A DNA stretch of 64,000 nt from CAYOZN01 sp964408455 (GCA_964408455.1 CAYOZN010000011.1:62001-126000); one strand, 5' to 3'; shown: positions 8,051-17,223, counted from the first letter of the stretch. Numbers and translations are program-made. The notes: a model not told the origin generated them from the sequence alone.

Positions 8051-10330
8051 TTAATGTGTCGCGGCGTCGGTCGCGGAATAGCCGTAATAGGCGTAGTGTT
8101 GGCGCGGATAATCGCCAACGAAAACCAGCCCCAGTGCCTGGCCGCCGACCGCGTTGATCTGCGCCAGGGCGTCTGCGACCGCGCGGCGATCGCAGTGGCC
8201 CTCGCGGACCAGAACAATCGAGCCGTCGACCTGCTGCGCCAGCATCGAACCATCGGCGATCGGCACGATGGGACAGCTGTCGATCAGAACGGCGTCATAA
8301 CTCTGACGCCACTCGTTGATACGCCTCGCAAGCACGCCATTGGCCAGCAGCTCGCTGGACTGCCGATCCTGGCTGCTGCCTGCCGGCACGACCACAACCC
8401 CCGGCGGGCGCCGAACCGCGACTTGCTCATTCTTGACGCCTGCATTGCGAAGCAGATCGCATAGCCCCGGTGCTTCCGCGCAGCCCAGTCGCCGCGACAG
8501 GCTGCACCGGCGAAAATCGGCATCGACCAGCAACACGCGTTTGCCACAGGCCGCAAGGCTTTCCGCCAGCATGAGCGCGAATGTTGTCTTGCCAGTGCCC
8601 GGGCCGGCGCTGGTGATCTGAAGGACCTGTCCGCCTGCTGCGGAATTCAGGAAGCGGGGCATGAGGGCCGTGCGAATCGTCCGGACCGACTCCTGCTGCA
8701 TGGCGGCCAGGTCGTTCTCGAAGCGTTTGCCCGGATGATAAAGCGGCAACTGCCCGAGGATGCGCCCCCCCGCCGAATGAACGGTCACGTCGCGCACGTT
8801 CATCACCTTGGGATTCAACTGGAACCGCAGAAAGGCGACCGCGGCTCCGGCGGCCAGGGAGCCGAACAGCGAGGCGATCGCCATCTTCGGCCGCTTGTCC
8901 TCTTCGGGCGATTGTGGTTCGGAGGCAGGACCGAGTACCCGGGTATTGGCGGGCATCATGCGCTGCTGATCGATATCGCGAAGGCTGTCCAGGGCGGCCT
9001 GAAGCTCCTGCTGGTTGCGTGCAAGTTCCGCGTGGACCTTGTTGTATTTTGCCAGCGCATCAAAGGCCTCGTCGTACGACGCCGCTCGACTTTCAATGTC
9101 CTTCCGCGTCTGTGCCAGGCGAGTCTCAAGCTCGGTCTTCTGTGCCATCCACACAACCGGACCGCCCAGTCCGACGACCGGCTGGATGGCCATCGCGGCA
9201 TTGGGCTGCGGAGCCGCCGGCAACGCGCCGCTGAGTTCAGCCTCCCTGTCCAGTTTCATCTTCTTCAACCGGTCCAGCGTCGCCATCGAACGCTTGACCG
9301 AGAGGTGCCCTTCGCCCATCGTCAGCCGAAGATCATCGAGATGGGTTTGTTCTTTGATGATGTTGTCCTGAATGGCGCGCCATCGCGGATCGGTCCCGAA
9401 CTGGCCCTCGACGTAAGTTGCCGTTTCCTGCTCACCGTCATTTGGCGCCGAGTGCTTCTTCAGCAGATCGTTGACGATCAGCAGTTCCAGCTCCATGTCG
9501 GCGATCTTGCCACGCAGCGCCTCCAGATCGCGGTTGCGACGCTCCACCAGCGTCGTCGGATCGGGCGTGCGAAGCTCGGTGCGCTGCTGGAGGAAATGCA
9601 AATCAGTCTCCAGGTCCTTGATCGCCTGCTCGTGGCGGTCCTTCTTCTTGTTGAGCGCCGTGATCCGGCCGTGATCCTCCACGAACTTCACGCTGGAGAC
9701 ATGGTCCACATATCGCGCCACGACCATATCGACGATGACCTTCGCTTCGCCCTGAAAGGCACAGTCCATGGAGACTTCGAGAAGCTGTTTGCCCCGTGGC
9801 ACGTCGACCGTCAGGTCCTTCTTGAGGCGGTCCAGTGGCGGCGCCGGCGTTTGAAGCCGGTCAAGATAGTTCAACTGCGGAGTCCTGTACCACCTCGTCT
9901 TCCGAACGATCGGGTCATCGAGGACCTTGTTTAGCACGTCGTTGCTCGTAACGACGTCCACCTGAGTGGCAAGGTACTGGCCGTAAAACGGCACCGGGCT
10001 GAAGTCATCCACTTCGCCGATGAGCTTGGGAATGACCGGCGCAATCTCGATACGGGCCGTGGCTTTGTACTTCGGCGTGACCAGCGTCCAGACGGCCGCC
10101 TGAGAAGCGATCAGCGCAGCCATCGCCACCAGAACGATGGTCCACTTGTATTGCAGCAGGAGCTCCGGCGAGATCTGTCGACCCTTTCGGGCTTCCGTAT
10201 CGGCCTGCTCGCCGCCTGGCCCGGAATAATCCAGAGAGCCTTGAATTTCCACCGGCGCGGCGCGCGAGGCTCGCGCCATTACGATGGCACGATCAGCCAT
10301 TTCGTCACGTTGAAAATTCGGTTCACTCAC
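8051..10330 (-). CDS. Polysaccharide copolymerase / tyrosine autokinase (Wzz plus BY-kinase)
   Basis: 759 residues. A first membrane segment (about 64-86) opens a Wzz chain-length domain with long coiled coils (about 215-480); a second membrane segment is near 497-513. The cytoplasmic BY-kinase has Walker A GPGTGKTTFA near 575, Walker A' VLLVDADFR, Walker B AVLIDSCPI and a C-terminal Tyr cluster (HYAYYGY, residues about 743-749) for autophosphorylation. It controls polymer length and export in Wzy-type exopolysaccharide synthesis. The start is a GTG with AAGGA upstream. It sits 81 bp after the nucleotidyltransferase-like gene and 116 bp before the fused transferase. Confidence 0.92.
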   Translation of the reverse strand: MSEPNFQRDEMADRAIVMARASRAAPVEIQGSLDYSGPGGEQADTEARKGRQISPELLLQYKWTIVLVAMAALIASQAAVWTLVTPKYKATARIEIAPVIPKLIGEVDDFSPVPFYGQYLATQVDVVTSNDVLNKVLDDPIVRKTRWYRTPQLNYLDRLQTPAPPLDRLKKDLTVDVPRGKQLLEVSMDCAFQGEAKVIVDMVVARYVDHVSSVKFVEDHGRITALNKKKDRHEQAIKDLETDLHFLQQRTELRTPDPTTLVERRNRDLEALRGKIADMELELLIVNDLLKKHSAPNDGEQETATYVEGQFGTDPRWRAIQDNIIKEQTHLDDLRLTMGEGHLSVKRSMATLDRLKKMKLDREAELSGALPAAPQPNAAMAIQPVVGLGGPVVWMAQKTELETRLAQTRKDIESRAASYDEAFDALAKYNKVHAELARNQQELQAALDSLRDIDQQRMMPANTRVLGPASEPQSPEEDKRPKMAIASLFGSLAAGAAVAFLRFQLNPKVMNVRDVTVHSAGGRILGQLPLYHPGKRFENDLAAMQQESVRTIRTALMPRFLNSAAGGQVLQITSAGPGTGKTTFALMLAESLAACGKRVLLVDADFRRCSLSRRLGCAEAPGLCDLLRNAGVKNEQVAVRRPPGVVVVPAGSSQDRQSSELLANGVLARRINEWRQSYDAVLIDSCPIVPIADGSMLAQQVDGSIVLVREGHCDRRAVADALAQINAVGGQALGLVFVGDYPRQHYAYYGYSATDAATH

Positions 10331-10411
10331 GAATATGCAATCCTTGTGTATCTTGAAGGGCGAGCGCGCCGTGCAGACTGGTGTTTTGCCGGCGACATCG
10401 GCTGTTCATTC

Positions 10412-11398
10412 CTAACCCACGCTGACGTTGCCTGTTCGCGCGACGGCCAGGCTATCGACGACCGCCCCGGCAGCGACTTCGACCTGGTCCCAGATGACGC
10501 TGTTTCGAACCACGCTGCGCGCTCCGATCGTGCACCCTCGTCCGATGACCGCCGGGCCGATGATCAGGGCATCCTCCCCCACGCACGCGTCCCGCGCCAC
10601 CAGGCAGCGGCCCATCAATCGCGCCGAAGGAGCCACCTGGGCCGTCCGGTCGACAAATGCCTCTCCCCGCCGGTCGCACGCCATCTGCCAGAGGTCGTCG
10701 GTTTCAAGCTGCCGGAGGGCCCATCGATTCAGGGCCAGGTACGACGCGGTATCGTGGACGCGCGGCGCAGCCGAAGGGGCGCGATAGGTACAGATGCGTT
10801 CACCCTCACGGTAGAGCCGCGGGATCAGGTTCTCCTTGAGGTCTTCAAATCCCCGGTTGGACGCCTTCAGGAGGGCCGCCCGATCGAACACATAGACACC
10901 GACCGGATCCTCATCCTGTCCGCGGATCGCCGCGGCACGGCCGCGTTGAGCGACGGCCACGGTTCCGCAGGCGCCGCTGGCTGCATGGAAGGCCAGAAGA
11001 TCGCTCAGGTTGAGCGTTGGGATCGTATTGGCTTCGGCGATGACGTATCTATCCGCCGCGAACAGCATGGCAGCGTCGCGTGAACAGCCGGCGGGCCCGC
11101 GAGGGGTCCGATCTTCGTGGTACAGGATGTCCAGATTCAGACTGCCGCCGTCTCCGAGGACTCGGCGAAACGCGTGACCGCCGCGGTTCGCACACACGAC
11201 CACCGTCCGTACACCGCCGGCCGCGAGCCAATGAAGGGTGTGCATGACCAGCGGAACGTTGACGACCGGGGCCAGTGATCGGGGTACGCGTTCGTTCAGT
11301 TCGATCGCGTTCCATTCATGCAGCCCGGCGAGCACCACGCCGATGGTCGCCTGGCATTCGTCAGCGCCGGCATGATTTTCGGAATGCGGATTGATCAT
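10412..11398 (-). CDS. Nucleotidyltransferase-like protein with C-terminal left-handed beta-helix
   Basis: 328 residues from the ATG at 11398, whose ATGA overlaps the stop of the upstream gene and fixes the start. The N-terminus (ATIGVVLAG, then PRSLAPVVNVPLVMHTL) has the layout of sugar-phosphate nucleotidyltransferases, but the GGxGTRL loop is replaced by LHEWNAIELNERV and the following lysine is absent. The C-terminus has hexapeptide repeats (ALIIGPAVIGRGCTIGARSV, SVIWDQVEV). Overall it looks like a GDP-mannose or glucose-1-phosphate pyrophosphorylase with a disabled active site. A regulatory or scaffolding role in the exopolysaccharide operon is a guess; residual catalysis cannot be ruled out. 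Confidence 0.8.
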   Translation of the reverse strand: MINPHSENHAGADECQATIGVVLAGLHEWNAIELNERVPRSLAPVVNVPLVMHTLHWLAAGGVRTVVVCANRGGHAFRRVLGDGGSLNLDILYHEDRTPRGPAGCSRDAAMLFAADRYVIAEANTIPTLNLSDLLAFHAASGACGTVAVAQRGRAAAIRGQDEDPVGVYVFDRAALLKASNRGFEDLKENLIPRLYREGERICTYRAPSAAPRVHDTASYLALNRWALRQLETDDLWQMACDRRGEAFVDRTAQVAPSARLMGRCLVARDACVGEDALIIGPAVIGRGCTIGARSVVRNSVIWDQVEVAAGAVVDSLAVARTGNVSVG

Positions 11399-12039
11399 GA
11401 CATGGCGCTTTCGCAGGTCCGCGAACCGATGTTCTGCAAAGAGGAAGGTGTTCCGTTGCCCGCCCTCTGCCGCAGTATGCCAGCCAGAATCACGGCGCAC
11501 GACGCAGCAATGACTAGCGCCTGCTTCCAGCCGAGGCCGGGTACGCGCGATAGTGCCACCAGATCGGCACCGATAACGAGCATGAGAAGCAGGCCGCCCG
11601 AAATCGAGACCAGATCGATGCGAAGCAGGGCGCCGAGAATCAGTGCGGCTGCGCCGATCGCCAGACCCGATTGCTGCATCAACCCCAGCCCGGGATGTGT
11701 TCCGGTAAAGCCCGGGATGTGATCGCTCAAGATCGCCAGGATGCCGCACAGGCTGCCGAACACGATCAGCGGAAGTCCCGATCTGACGCGATCGTCCAGC
11801 CGCCGCGCAGAAGGCCATCTTGCGGGCTCATCGGCACATCCAAGGCAGAAGTAATCAACCGCCGGTACGCCGCGGCGATAACCCTTCAGCACGCTAACCC
11901 GTGCCGGGGCGCCGCAGTGCTTGCACGGCTGGTGGATACCGGGCCGGTGCCGTACCTTCGACACCGTTTGTGCAATCGGCTCGAGAGTCGCTTGTGTGGT
12001 GGGGTTCATGGTGTTGATTCCAGTTGAAAATTCGTTCAT
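11395..12039 (-). CDS. Membrane protein with N-terminal zinc ribbon, unknown function
   Basis: About 214 residues from the ATG at 12039 (a second ATG at 12009, preceded by TGGAA, is equally plausible). The N-terminal soluble part has CKHCG and, 25 residues later, CLGC: a zinc ribbon. Four hydrophobic segments follow (SGLPLIVFGSLCGILAIL, IGAAALILGALL, ISGGLLLMLVIGADLVAL, ALVIAASCAVILAGIL). It is translationally coupled (ATGA overlap) to the nucleotidyltransferase-like gene and lies 87 bp after the NusG-like gene. An inverted repeat TCGAGT-ATA-ACTCGA sits at 12071-12085 just upstream. No family was recognised; the context ties it to exopolysaccharide production. Confidence 0.65.
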   Translation of the reverse strand: MNEFSTGINTMNPTTQATLEPIAQTVSKVRHRPGIHQPCKHCGAPARVSVLKGYRRGVPAVDYFCLGCADEPARWPSARRLDDRVRSGLPLIVFGSLCGILAILSDHIPGFTGTHPGLGLMQQSGLAIGAAALILGALLRIDLVSISGGLLLMLVIGADLVALSRVPGLGWKQALVIAASCAVILAGILRQRAGNGTPSSLQNIGSRTCESAMS

Positions 12040-12126
12040 TTCAGCGTCATGCGGGCAGACTTCGTCCGCGTCGAGTATAACTCGATTCTTGCGCAACCCG
12101 TTTACCTGCAAAGCGTTACAGCCCGG

Positions 12127-12693
12127 CTACTCGTCGACCGGCTCGAGCCAGGCGGCGTCGATCTCGAGGCTGACCGACTGCCCCAGCGCGTTCACGGCAA
12201 CGAAGAATCTGCAATGCTTCAAGGTGCGAACCACGACACCCAGGACGCCCTTGAGCGGCCCGGTCGTGACGCGACATTTGGCACCGACGCGCAGCCGCGG
12301 GTAAAGCGAATACGCAGCCGGTGACATAACCACTCGTCGAATATGTTCCACGTCGCACCGAAACTGGTCCTGGTCGCGCACCTCGATCGTCGCCACGACC
12401 CGGTTGGTGCGTAGGAATTCGAAACGGTCCAGCGGTCGCGCAAACAGAAACAAATAGCCCGGAAACAAAGGCAATTCGACGATCGCCTTCTTCGTCCGAT
12501 AGGCGCGGTGCGCGCGCCTGAGCGGCAAATAATGCAGGATTCCGAGGCGCGCAAGATCAGACGCTAGCGCCTTTTCCTGCCGCGGCTTTGTATGCACCAC
12601 GGTCCAGGCGCGCACGTCACACTTCGCTGCGCCAGACAGCGCATAATCGAGGTCGCGCTGGTCAACGCGACCCGTCGGCGAAATCTCGAACAC
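12127..12693 (-). CDS. NusG/RfaH/UpxY-type transcription antitermination factor
   Basis: 188 residues. WTVVHTKPRQEKALASDLARLG near residue 30 and LPLFPGYLFLF near 75 are signatures of the NusG N-terminal domain; the KOW part LRVGAKCRVTTGPLKGVLGVV lies near residues 133-154. Specialised NusG paralogs (RfaH, LoaP, UpxY) bind RNA polymerase to let it read through long polysaccharide operons. This gene stands first in the exopolysaccharide operon, exactly where such regulators are found. The start is a GTG with a strong GGGGAGA site six bases upstream. A housekeeping NusG is unlikely because ribosomal or secE genes are not nearby. Confidence 0.85.
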   Translation of the reverse strand: MFEISPTGRVDQRDLDYALSGAAKCDVRAWTVVHTKPRQEKALASDLARLGILHYLPLRRAHRAYRTKKAIVELPLFPGYLFLFARPLDRFEFLRTNRVVATIEVRDQDQFRCDVEHIRRVVMSPAAYSLYPRLRVGAKCRVTTGPLKGVLGVVVRTLKHCRFFVAVNALGQSVSLEIDAAWLEPVDE

Positions 12694-13205
12694 GAACGCT
12701 CTCCCCTACGGCGAAAAACCAGAGCCCTCCATGGCTAAGAGTTGGGCCCCCCAAAACTACGGCCCATGGGCGGTGATTCTACACAAGTGCCGAAACCGAA
12801 TCTAGGAAAATCCATTAGGATCGTTGGCACAATCCCACACCCGAACGGGGGTACGTTATAGGACCAATTCTGGCCAATAATACCCAGTACAACGCGCTTG
12901 ACGTTGATGACGTGAGCCTCCCATCGCCCTCCTCCTTTCCCGAAACACCCAATGTTCACAAGAGTGAATCACCTTTATGGTGCATCCCTTCCACGCTTGT
13001 CGTTCCAGTGTAGCATTAAACCAATGGGCAATAATACCACGATCACTGCAATGTTCGGTTGGGTTTAGCCCCTGGTACACACCTGTGACTTGCGCGCAAC
13101 GCATGCCATTCGCAGCCATCAACTCACAGGTAGTCGGTCGCGTCATGCCTCCGGCACAGCAGCCGGGGCCGCAAACATCTTCGCAACTATCGAAAGCAAC
13201 GAAGG
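12694..13205 (-). other. Intergenic leader region of the exopolysaccharide operon
   Basis: About 510 bp between the NusG-like gene and the end of the S9 peptidase, both on the minus strand. By eye it is less GC-rich than its surroundings. It should hold the promoter and perhaps a long 5' leader for the exopolysaccharide operon. A minus-strand GTATTATTGG/TATAAC-rich stretch near 12858-12892 could hold a -10 element, but no well-spaced promoter pair was found. Short open frames here show no family resemblance. Confidence 0.4.
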
Positions 13206-15347
13206 TTAGTCGCTTTCCGGCGACTTCGACTTCTTCGCGTTCGGAAGTCCATACTCGACGTCTATGCTCGGTGGCGACTTCGTGCGATCCCCCTCCGCCA
13301 GATAATGCTCGAACCAGCGGAGCATGCGAATGTGATAGTCGAGCCGGGAGCCGGGCAGCCGATTACCATGCCCCTCACCGGGATATAGGACCAAACGAAC
13401 CGGCACCTTGCCCATCGTCTTGAGGTATCGGTGCAACTCCATCGACTGCGTCGGATGCACGCGAGAATCTTCCTTGCCATGAAGTATCAGAATAGGTGTC
13501 CGGCACTTGGCAGCATGAAAAATCGGACTGCGATCGCGAAACCAGTCCCAGCGCTCCTCGCTTTCCCACGGCCAGTGCCGCGAATGCACCAGGTGCATCT
13601 CGTTGGGAATGTCCGTCGTTCCTGCCTTTGAAATGTGATCGCTGATCCCGACGAACATGACGCTCGCTGCAAAGTGCTCGGTCAGCGCGGTCGCACACCA
13701 GGCGGAGGCGAAACCACCGTAGGATCCACCCGTCACGCCGATCCGCTTCTCGTCGATCAACCCCTGATCCACCAGGTGCCTTGCCCCATCAACCAGATCA
13801 TCAAACTCGGGGCCGGCGTAGTCCGCCTGATCGAGCTTTGAGAAGGCAACACCGCGACCGGTGCTGCCGCGATAGTTCGGGTAGAGCACCGCGAAACCCC
13901 GCGCGGCGGCAACCTGCCCCGGCCGGCTGTAATTGGTCAGCCAGCCGTTCTGCTCGCAGGCCTCCGGCCCGCCGTGGACGGATATGATCAGCGGATATCG
14001 CTTGCCCGCTTCCTGATCGAGCGGACGAATCAGGATCGCCTCGATTTCGAGGCCATCCCGGGCCTCATACCGAATCACCTCCTGCCTCGCCAGTCGATAG
14101 TCCGACAGCCAGGGATTCACGTTCGTCATGCGCCGCGCCGAATTATCGCCGTGCTGCATGAAGAACACCTCGCGCGGATGCTCGGGCGACTCGCCCACGA
14201 AAGCGGCCCGTTGACCGTCGCGCGACAGTGAAAGGCCGCCGAGGATCGGCCCATTCGGCTCCAGCAGCACCTTCTTGTTTTCCCCATTGGCATCCACCTT
14301 GCCGAATTCGGTAAAGCAGCCCCGATCGGCCACGTACATGATGGTGTCGTCGTCCTGCCAGGCGATCGATGTGACGTGGGCCTCGAACTGGGGCAGGACG
14401 TCGCGAAACTCGCCGCTTTCGGCGCTGGCCACCATCAGCCGCCCTTCGGATGGGTCGTGAATGTCCTCACCGGAAAGGAAGGCAATCCGGCTGCCGTCCG
14501 GGCTCCACCGAAAACTCCCCAGCTTGCCCGCATTCGCGATCTCGGTGAGCGTCTCGCCGGTTTGCACGTCGATGATCCGCAGGCGCGAAAACATCATCGT
14601 ATCATCAATCAACGGCGACGGTGCCACTGCGATGGCAAGCCGCCGGTTATCCGGCGCCCACTCAAATGCGTCCACGTGTCCCGTCAGCTCAATCTTCCGG
14701 GAATTCTCTGTTTCGCCGGGCTGGCCGATGTAGAGGCGATTGAAGAGAGGCTCCTCCTCGTAGATCTCCGGGTTGAGCCCCTTCTTGCCCAGGTCCTTCT
14801 TCTTTTTCGGTTCTTCATCCTTGACGAGGAACGCGACGCGCTTCCCATCGTGTGACCAGCGATACAGCCCGATGCCGTCCTCGTGAGCCAGGACCCGGCG
14901 CGCCTCCCCGCCGGCCAGCGGCAACACGTACAGCCCGTTTTCCTTGTCCTTGCCGCGCTTCGCCGTGAAGGAAAGCCCGCTGGCGTCTGGCATCCAGGCG
15001 AGCCCGCTGAATGAAGTGTCGTAGGTGATGTACGGCAATTCAGCGCCATCCGCGAGCCTGATCAGGTGCAGTTCGTTCCGCGGCGCGCGGTTTTCGTATT
15101 CCGGCTCGGTCTTGCCCGGTTCCGCAAATGGATCAAAGGGAACGGCGCGAATGAAGGCAATATGGCCGCCATCCGGCGCCATTTGCGCCGAAGACACGTA
15201 TTGCATTCGCGCCACTTCCGGCGGACCCAGCGTTTCCGCGGCACGTGCCAACGCATCGAAGCCACCCGCCCCGACAAATAGGAACAGGCCGGCGACGAAA
15301 AGCGAAGGCTGGCCGAGCCGGTAATCACGGTCGTTCGTTCGTGTCAT
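13206..15347 (-). CDS. Secreted S9 family peptidase (prolyl oligopeptidase / acylaminoacyl-peptidase type)
   Basis: 713 residues. A hydrophobic N-terminal export signal (about residues 14-36) precedes a TolB-like beta-propeller (about 40-400) with DGGHIAFIRAV, WSHDGKRVAFL and WSPDGSRIAFL blades. The C-terminal alpha/beta hydrolase has the nucleophile in GGSYGGFASAW, the acid in HGKEDSRVHP and the His in YPGEGHGNR. The family removes short peptides from peptide N-termini. The start ATG has GAGGAA six bases upstream. The gene is monocistronic by position and divergent from the STAS cluster. A periplasmic location is inferred from the signal. Confidence 0.9.
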   Translation of the reverse strand: MTRTNDRDYRLGQPSLFVAGLFLFVGAGGFDALARAAETLGPPEVARMQYVSSAQMAPDGGHIAFIRAVPFDPFAEPGKTEPEYENRAPRNELHLIRLADGAELPYITYDTSFSGLAWMPDASGLSFTAKRGKDKENGLYVLPLAGGEARRVLAHEDGIGLYRWSHDGKRVAFLVKDEEPKKKKDLGKKGLNPEIYEEEPLFNRLYIGQPGETENSRKIELTGHVDAFEWAPDNRRLAIAVAPSPLIDDTMMFSRLRIIDVQTGETLTEIANAGKLGSFRWSPDGSRIAFLSGEDIHDPSEGRLMVASAESGEFRDVLPQFEAHVTSIAWQDDDTIMYVADRGCFTEFGKVDANGENKKVLLEPNGPILGGLSLSRDGQRAAFVGESPEHPREVFFMQHGDNSARRMTNVNPWLSDYRLARQEVIRYEARDGLEIEAILIRPLDQEAGKRYPLIISVHGGPEACEQNGWLTNYSRPGQVAAARGFAVLYPNYRGSTGRGVAFSKLDQADYAGPEFDDLVDGARHLVDQGLIDEKRIGVTGGSYGGFASAWCATALTEHFAASVMFVGISDHISKAGTTDIPNEMHLVHSRHWPWESEERWDWFRDRSPIFHAAKCRTPILILHGKEDSRVHPTQSMELHRYLKTMGKVPVRLVLYPGEGHGNRLPGSRLDYHIRMLRWFEHYLAEGDRTKSPPSIDVEYGLPNAKKSKSPESD

Positions 15348-15715
15348 CTTGAAATTCCTCGAAATTTACTTGCCCGAGCCGGCATGGGCCGGCGGCTGTC
15401 CGGACAACCTGCCGGTCGCCGCAGGAGGGCATGTCAATCCGGTCGCGCCGTGCAAGCGCCATGGCCCTCGTGACGGCAGAGTACGCTTTCGCATGCCATC
15501 AGCGAAAACCCTAAACTAGCCAAATCCGCAGTTCCGCGTCAAACCACGCAGCGACGGTGATGCAACACGTTCGGCGCCGAGTATTGCAGAAGCCTGCGGC
15601 GGCTCGATGGAGATTCCGGCCGGTGTCCGGAGTTGGCGGGAAGCCGGCAAATCGTTAAAATCGTGGGCGTTACAAGGCTTGGTGCGCCGCGGGTGAGGCG
15701 GCTGGGAGCATCCTT
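15348..15715. other. Divergent intergenic region, no gene seen
   Basis: 368 bp between the divergent S9 peptidase and STAS genes. It should hold both promoters. A GC-rich self-complementary patch (GCCGGC repeats, 15378-15418) is present, but no convincing promoter pair or RNA gene was found. Confidence 0.3.
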
Positions 15716-16072
15716 ATGGCAGATCAGTCGGCACGACTCAAGGTTCGAGACTTCAGCGGGGTCTCCATCGTGCATTTCGCGGATCGCAAGATCCTGGACG
15801 AACTGTGCATTCTCGAAATCCAGGAAGAGTTGTCGCGCCTGGTCGAATCCAAGGCAGGTTCCAACGTCGTACTCTCGTTCGACAACGTCGAACATCTCTC
15901 AAGCGCGGCACTCGGCATGCTCGTGACCCTTCGAAAAAAGGTCGAAGAAAAGCAGGGCAAGCTCAAACTCAGCGACATCAACCCCCAGATTTTTGAGGTA
16001 TTCAAAATCACCAGGCTCAACAAGTTCTTCGATATTCATCCGTCGGCGGACAAGGCGGTCGCCAGCTTCTAA
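15716..16072 (+). CDS. STAS-domain anti-sigma factor antagonist
   Basis: 118 residues, a single STAS domain of SpoIIAA/RsbV type. The phosphorylatable serine lies in VEHLSSAALGML near residues 58-69, and the C-terminus (FEVFKITRLNKFFDIHPS) is typical. In such switches the unphosphorylated antagonist binds the anti-sigma kinase and frees its target. The next gene is that kinase and the one after is a second STAS protein, so the three form a partner-switching module. The start ATG has GGGAG eight bases upstream. Confidence 0.9.
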   Translation: MADQSARLKVRDFSGVSIVHFADRKILDELCILEIQEELSRLVESKAGSNVVLSFDNVEHLSSAALGMLVTLRKKVEEKQGKLKLSDINPQIFEVFKITRLNKFFDIHPSADKAVASF

Positions 16073-16191
16073 CGGCAACGGGATCGAACGCCGGCGCCCC
16101 CTCTGATGCGGATGTCCGCCGGCCAGGCGTCTTTGCCCCCGTCGGGGTCTTTGCTCGCTCTTGCGGTCCCCAGTACCAGCGAGGCAGTGCT

Positions 16192-16587
16192 TTGAAGGAA
16201 ATCGTCGTCAAGAACGATCTTGCGGCCGCGAAGCACCCCGAGCGCGAAATACTGGAGGCCGTCAAGTCCTGCGGCTACTGCGAAAACACCACCTTCGCCG
16301 TCAAGCTCGCCCTCGAAGAGGCCATCACCAACGCCTATCGCCACGGTAACAAGGCCGATCCCAGCAAGACCATTACGGTGAGCTATCGCGTCACCGAGTC
16401 CGAAATCGAAATCATGATTCGCGACGAGGGCGAGGGTTTCGAGCCGGCCAGCGTGCCGGATCCGACGCTCCCCGAGAACATCGATCGCCCGCACGGCCGA
16501 GGCATCATGCTCATGCGCGCCTATCTCGACAGCGTCGAGTATCGCGAGCGCGGCAACGCCGTGAGACTCGTCATGCGCCGCAAGTGA
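16192..16587 (+). CDS. Anti-sigma regulatory factor / serine kinase (RsbW-like HATPase)
   Basis: 131 residues, a single GHKL ATPase domain. The N box is LEEAITNAYRHGNK (about residues 42-55), G1 is RDEGEGFEP (about 79-87) and G2 is HGRGIMLMRAYLD (about 102-114). RsbW/SpoIIAB-type kinases phosphorylate STAS antagonists and sequester a sigma factor or other target. The start is TTG at 16192 with GAGG about eight bases upstream; no better in-frame start exists. It sits between two STAS genes. No sigma factor or PP2C phosphatase is in the window, so the target is unknown. Confidence 0.87.
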   Translation: MKEIVVKNDLAAAKHPEREILEAVKSCGYCENTTFAVKLALEEAITNAYRHGNKADPSKTITVSYRVTESEIEIMIRDEGEGFEPASVPDPTLPENIDRPHGRGIMLMRAYLDSVEYRERGNAVRLVMRRK

Positions 16588-16643
16588 CCGCCCGCTCGCA
16601 CGTTTGTTGCCGCGTTCCGGGGCACAGACCTGGAGAGAATGCC

Positions 16644-16991
16644 ATGAAAATCACCGAACGCCCGCTGAACATCTCCACCGAACGCCGCGGGGACGCGGCG
16701 ATCGTGCGCCTGACGGGCTCATGTTCCATGCATGTCTCCCAGCGCGTGGGCGATTGCGTCAGGGATCTCGCCTCGGAGGGTCTCCGCGTCATCGCCGTCG
16801 ACATGTCGGGTGTGGATTTCGTCGAAAGCACCACCCTGGGCTTGCTCGTCGCCGGCTACCTTCGCGCCCGAAAAAACAATGGCGACGTGCGGATCGTGGC
16901 CCCCGCCCCGGAGATCATGCGCCTCTTCGAATTAACCCGCCTCGAGCAGCTCTTCCGGATTTTCCCTACCGTCGACGACGCCATCCAGTAG
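16644..16991 (+). CDS. Second STAS-domain anti-sigma factor antagonist
   Basis: 115 residues from the ATG at 16644 (GGAGAG upstream); the frame is open further 5' but without a matching site. The STAS core shows VAGYLRARK after the phospho-acceptor region DFVESTTLGLLVAG and ends with RLEQLFRIFPTVDDAIQ. It differs clearly from the STAS protein two genes upstream, so one kinase may serve two antagonists, allowing two inputs into one switch. Confidence 0.87.
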   Translation: MKITERPLNISTERRGDAAIVRLTGSCSMHVSQRVGDCVRDLASEGLRVIAVDMSGVDFVESTTLGLLVAGYLRARKNNGDVRIVAPAPEIMRLFELTRLEQLFRIFPTVDDAIQ

Positions 16992-17193
16992 CCACGCGCG
17001 TGCGGACGAGGCGTGGATCGCGTTTAGACTGGTGAGGATTCCTGCGCGCTAAAATCCGCAGCCAGCGCGCCTCGCGCGTCCAGAAATATGATCGCTCCTC
17101 GGCCGCGCTTGCGCCTGTCCTGAAATCAAGGCATGCTCTCGGCGCGACCGATGTGTTAAGAAGGCAAAACCGATGTCCAGGTCCGGGATTCAA
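16992..17193. other. Intergenic region before the S41 promoter, no gene seen
   Basis: Together with the leader (17224-17446), this is part of a 455 bp gap. GC-rich GCGCGC patches at 17043-17080 could form weak hairpins after the STAS gene, but no T-tract follows. No coding frame resembles a known family. Confidence 0.3.
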
Positions 17194-17223
17194 TTGAACC
17201 TTTGCCAAAATGGGCCATATAAT
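17194..17223 (+). promoter_or_regulatory. Sigma-70-like promoter for the S41 protease gene
   Basis: TTGAAC at 17194-17199 and a perfect TATAAT at 17218-17223, with an 18 bp spacer. Transcription would start near 17230, leaving a 5' leader of about 215 nt before the GTG at 17447. Confidence 0.6.

Noticed and set aside
11399..11818. Extension of the nucleotidyltransferase-like gene 140 codons upstream
   Set aside because: That stretch is an out-of-frame reading of the membrane-protein gene; the ATGA junction at 11395-11398 fixes the true start.
12856..13146. Possible small gene upstream of the NusG-like gene
   Set aside because: No family resemblance, no ribosome-binding site, and it overlaps the region expected to hold the operon leader.
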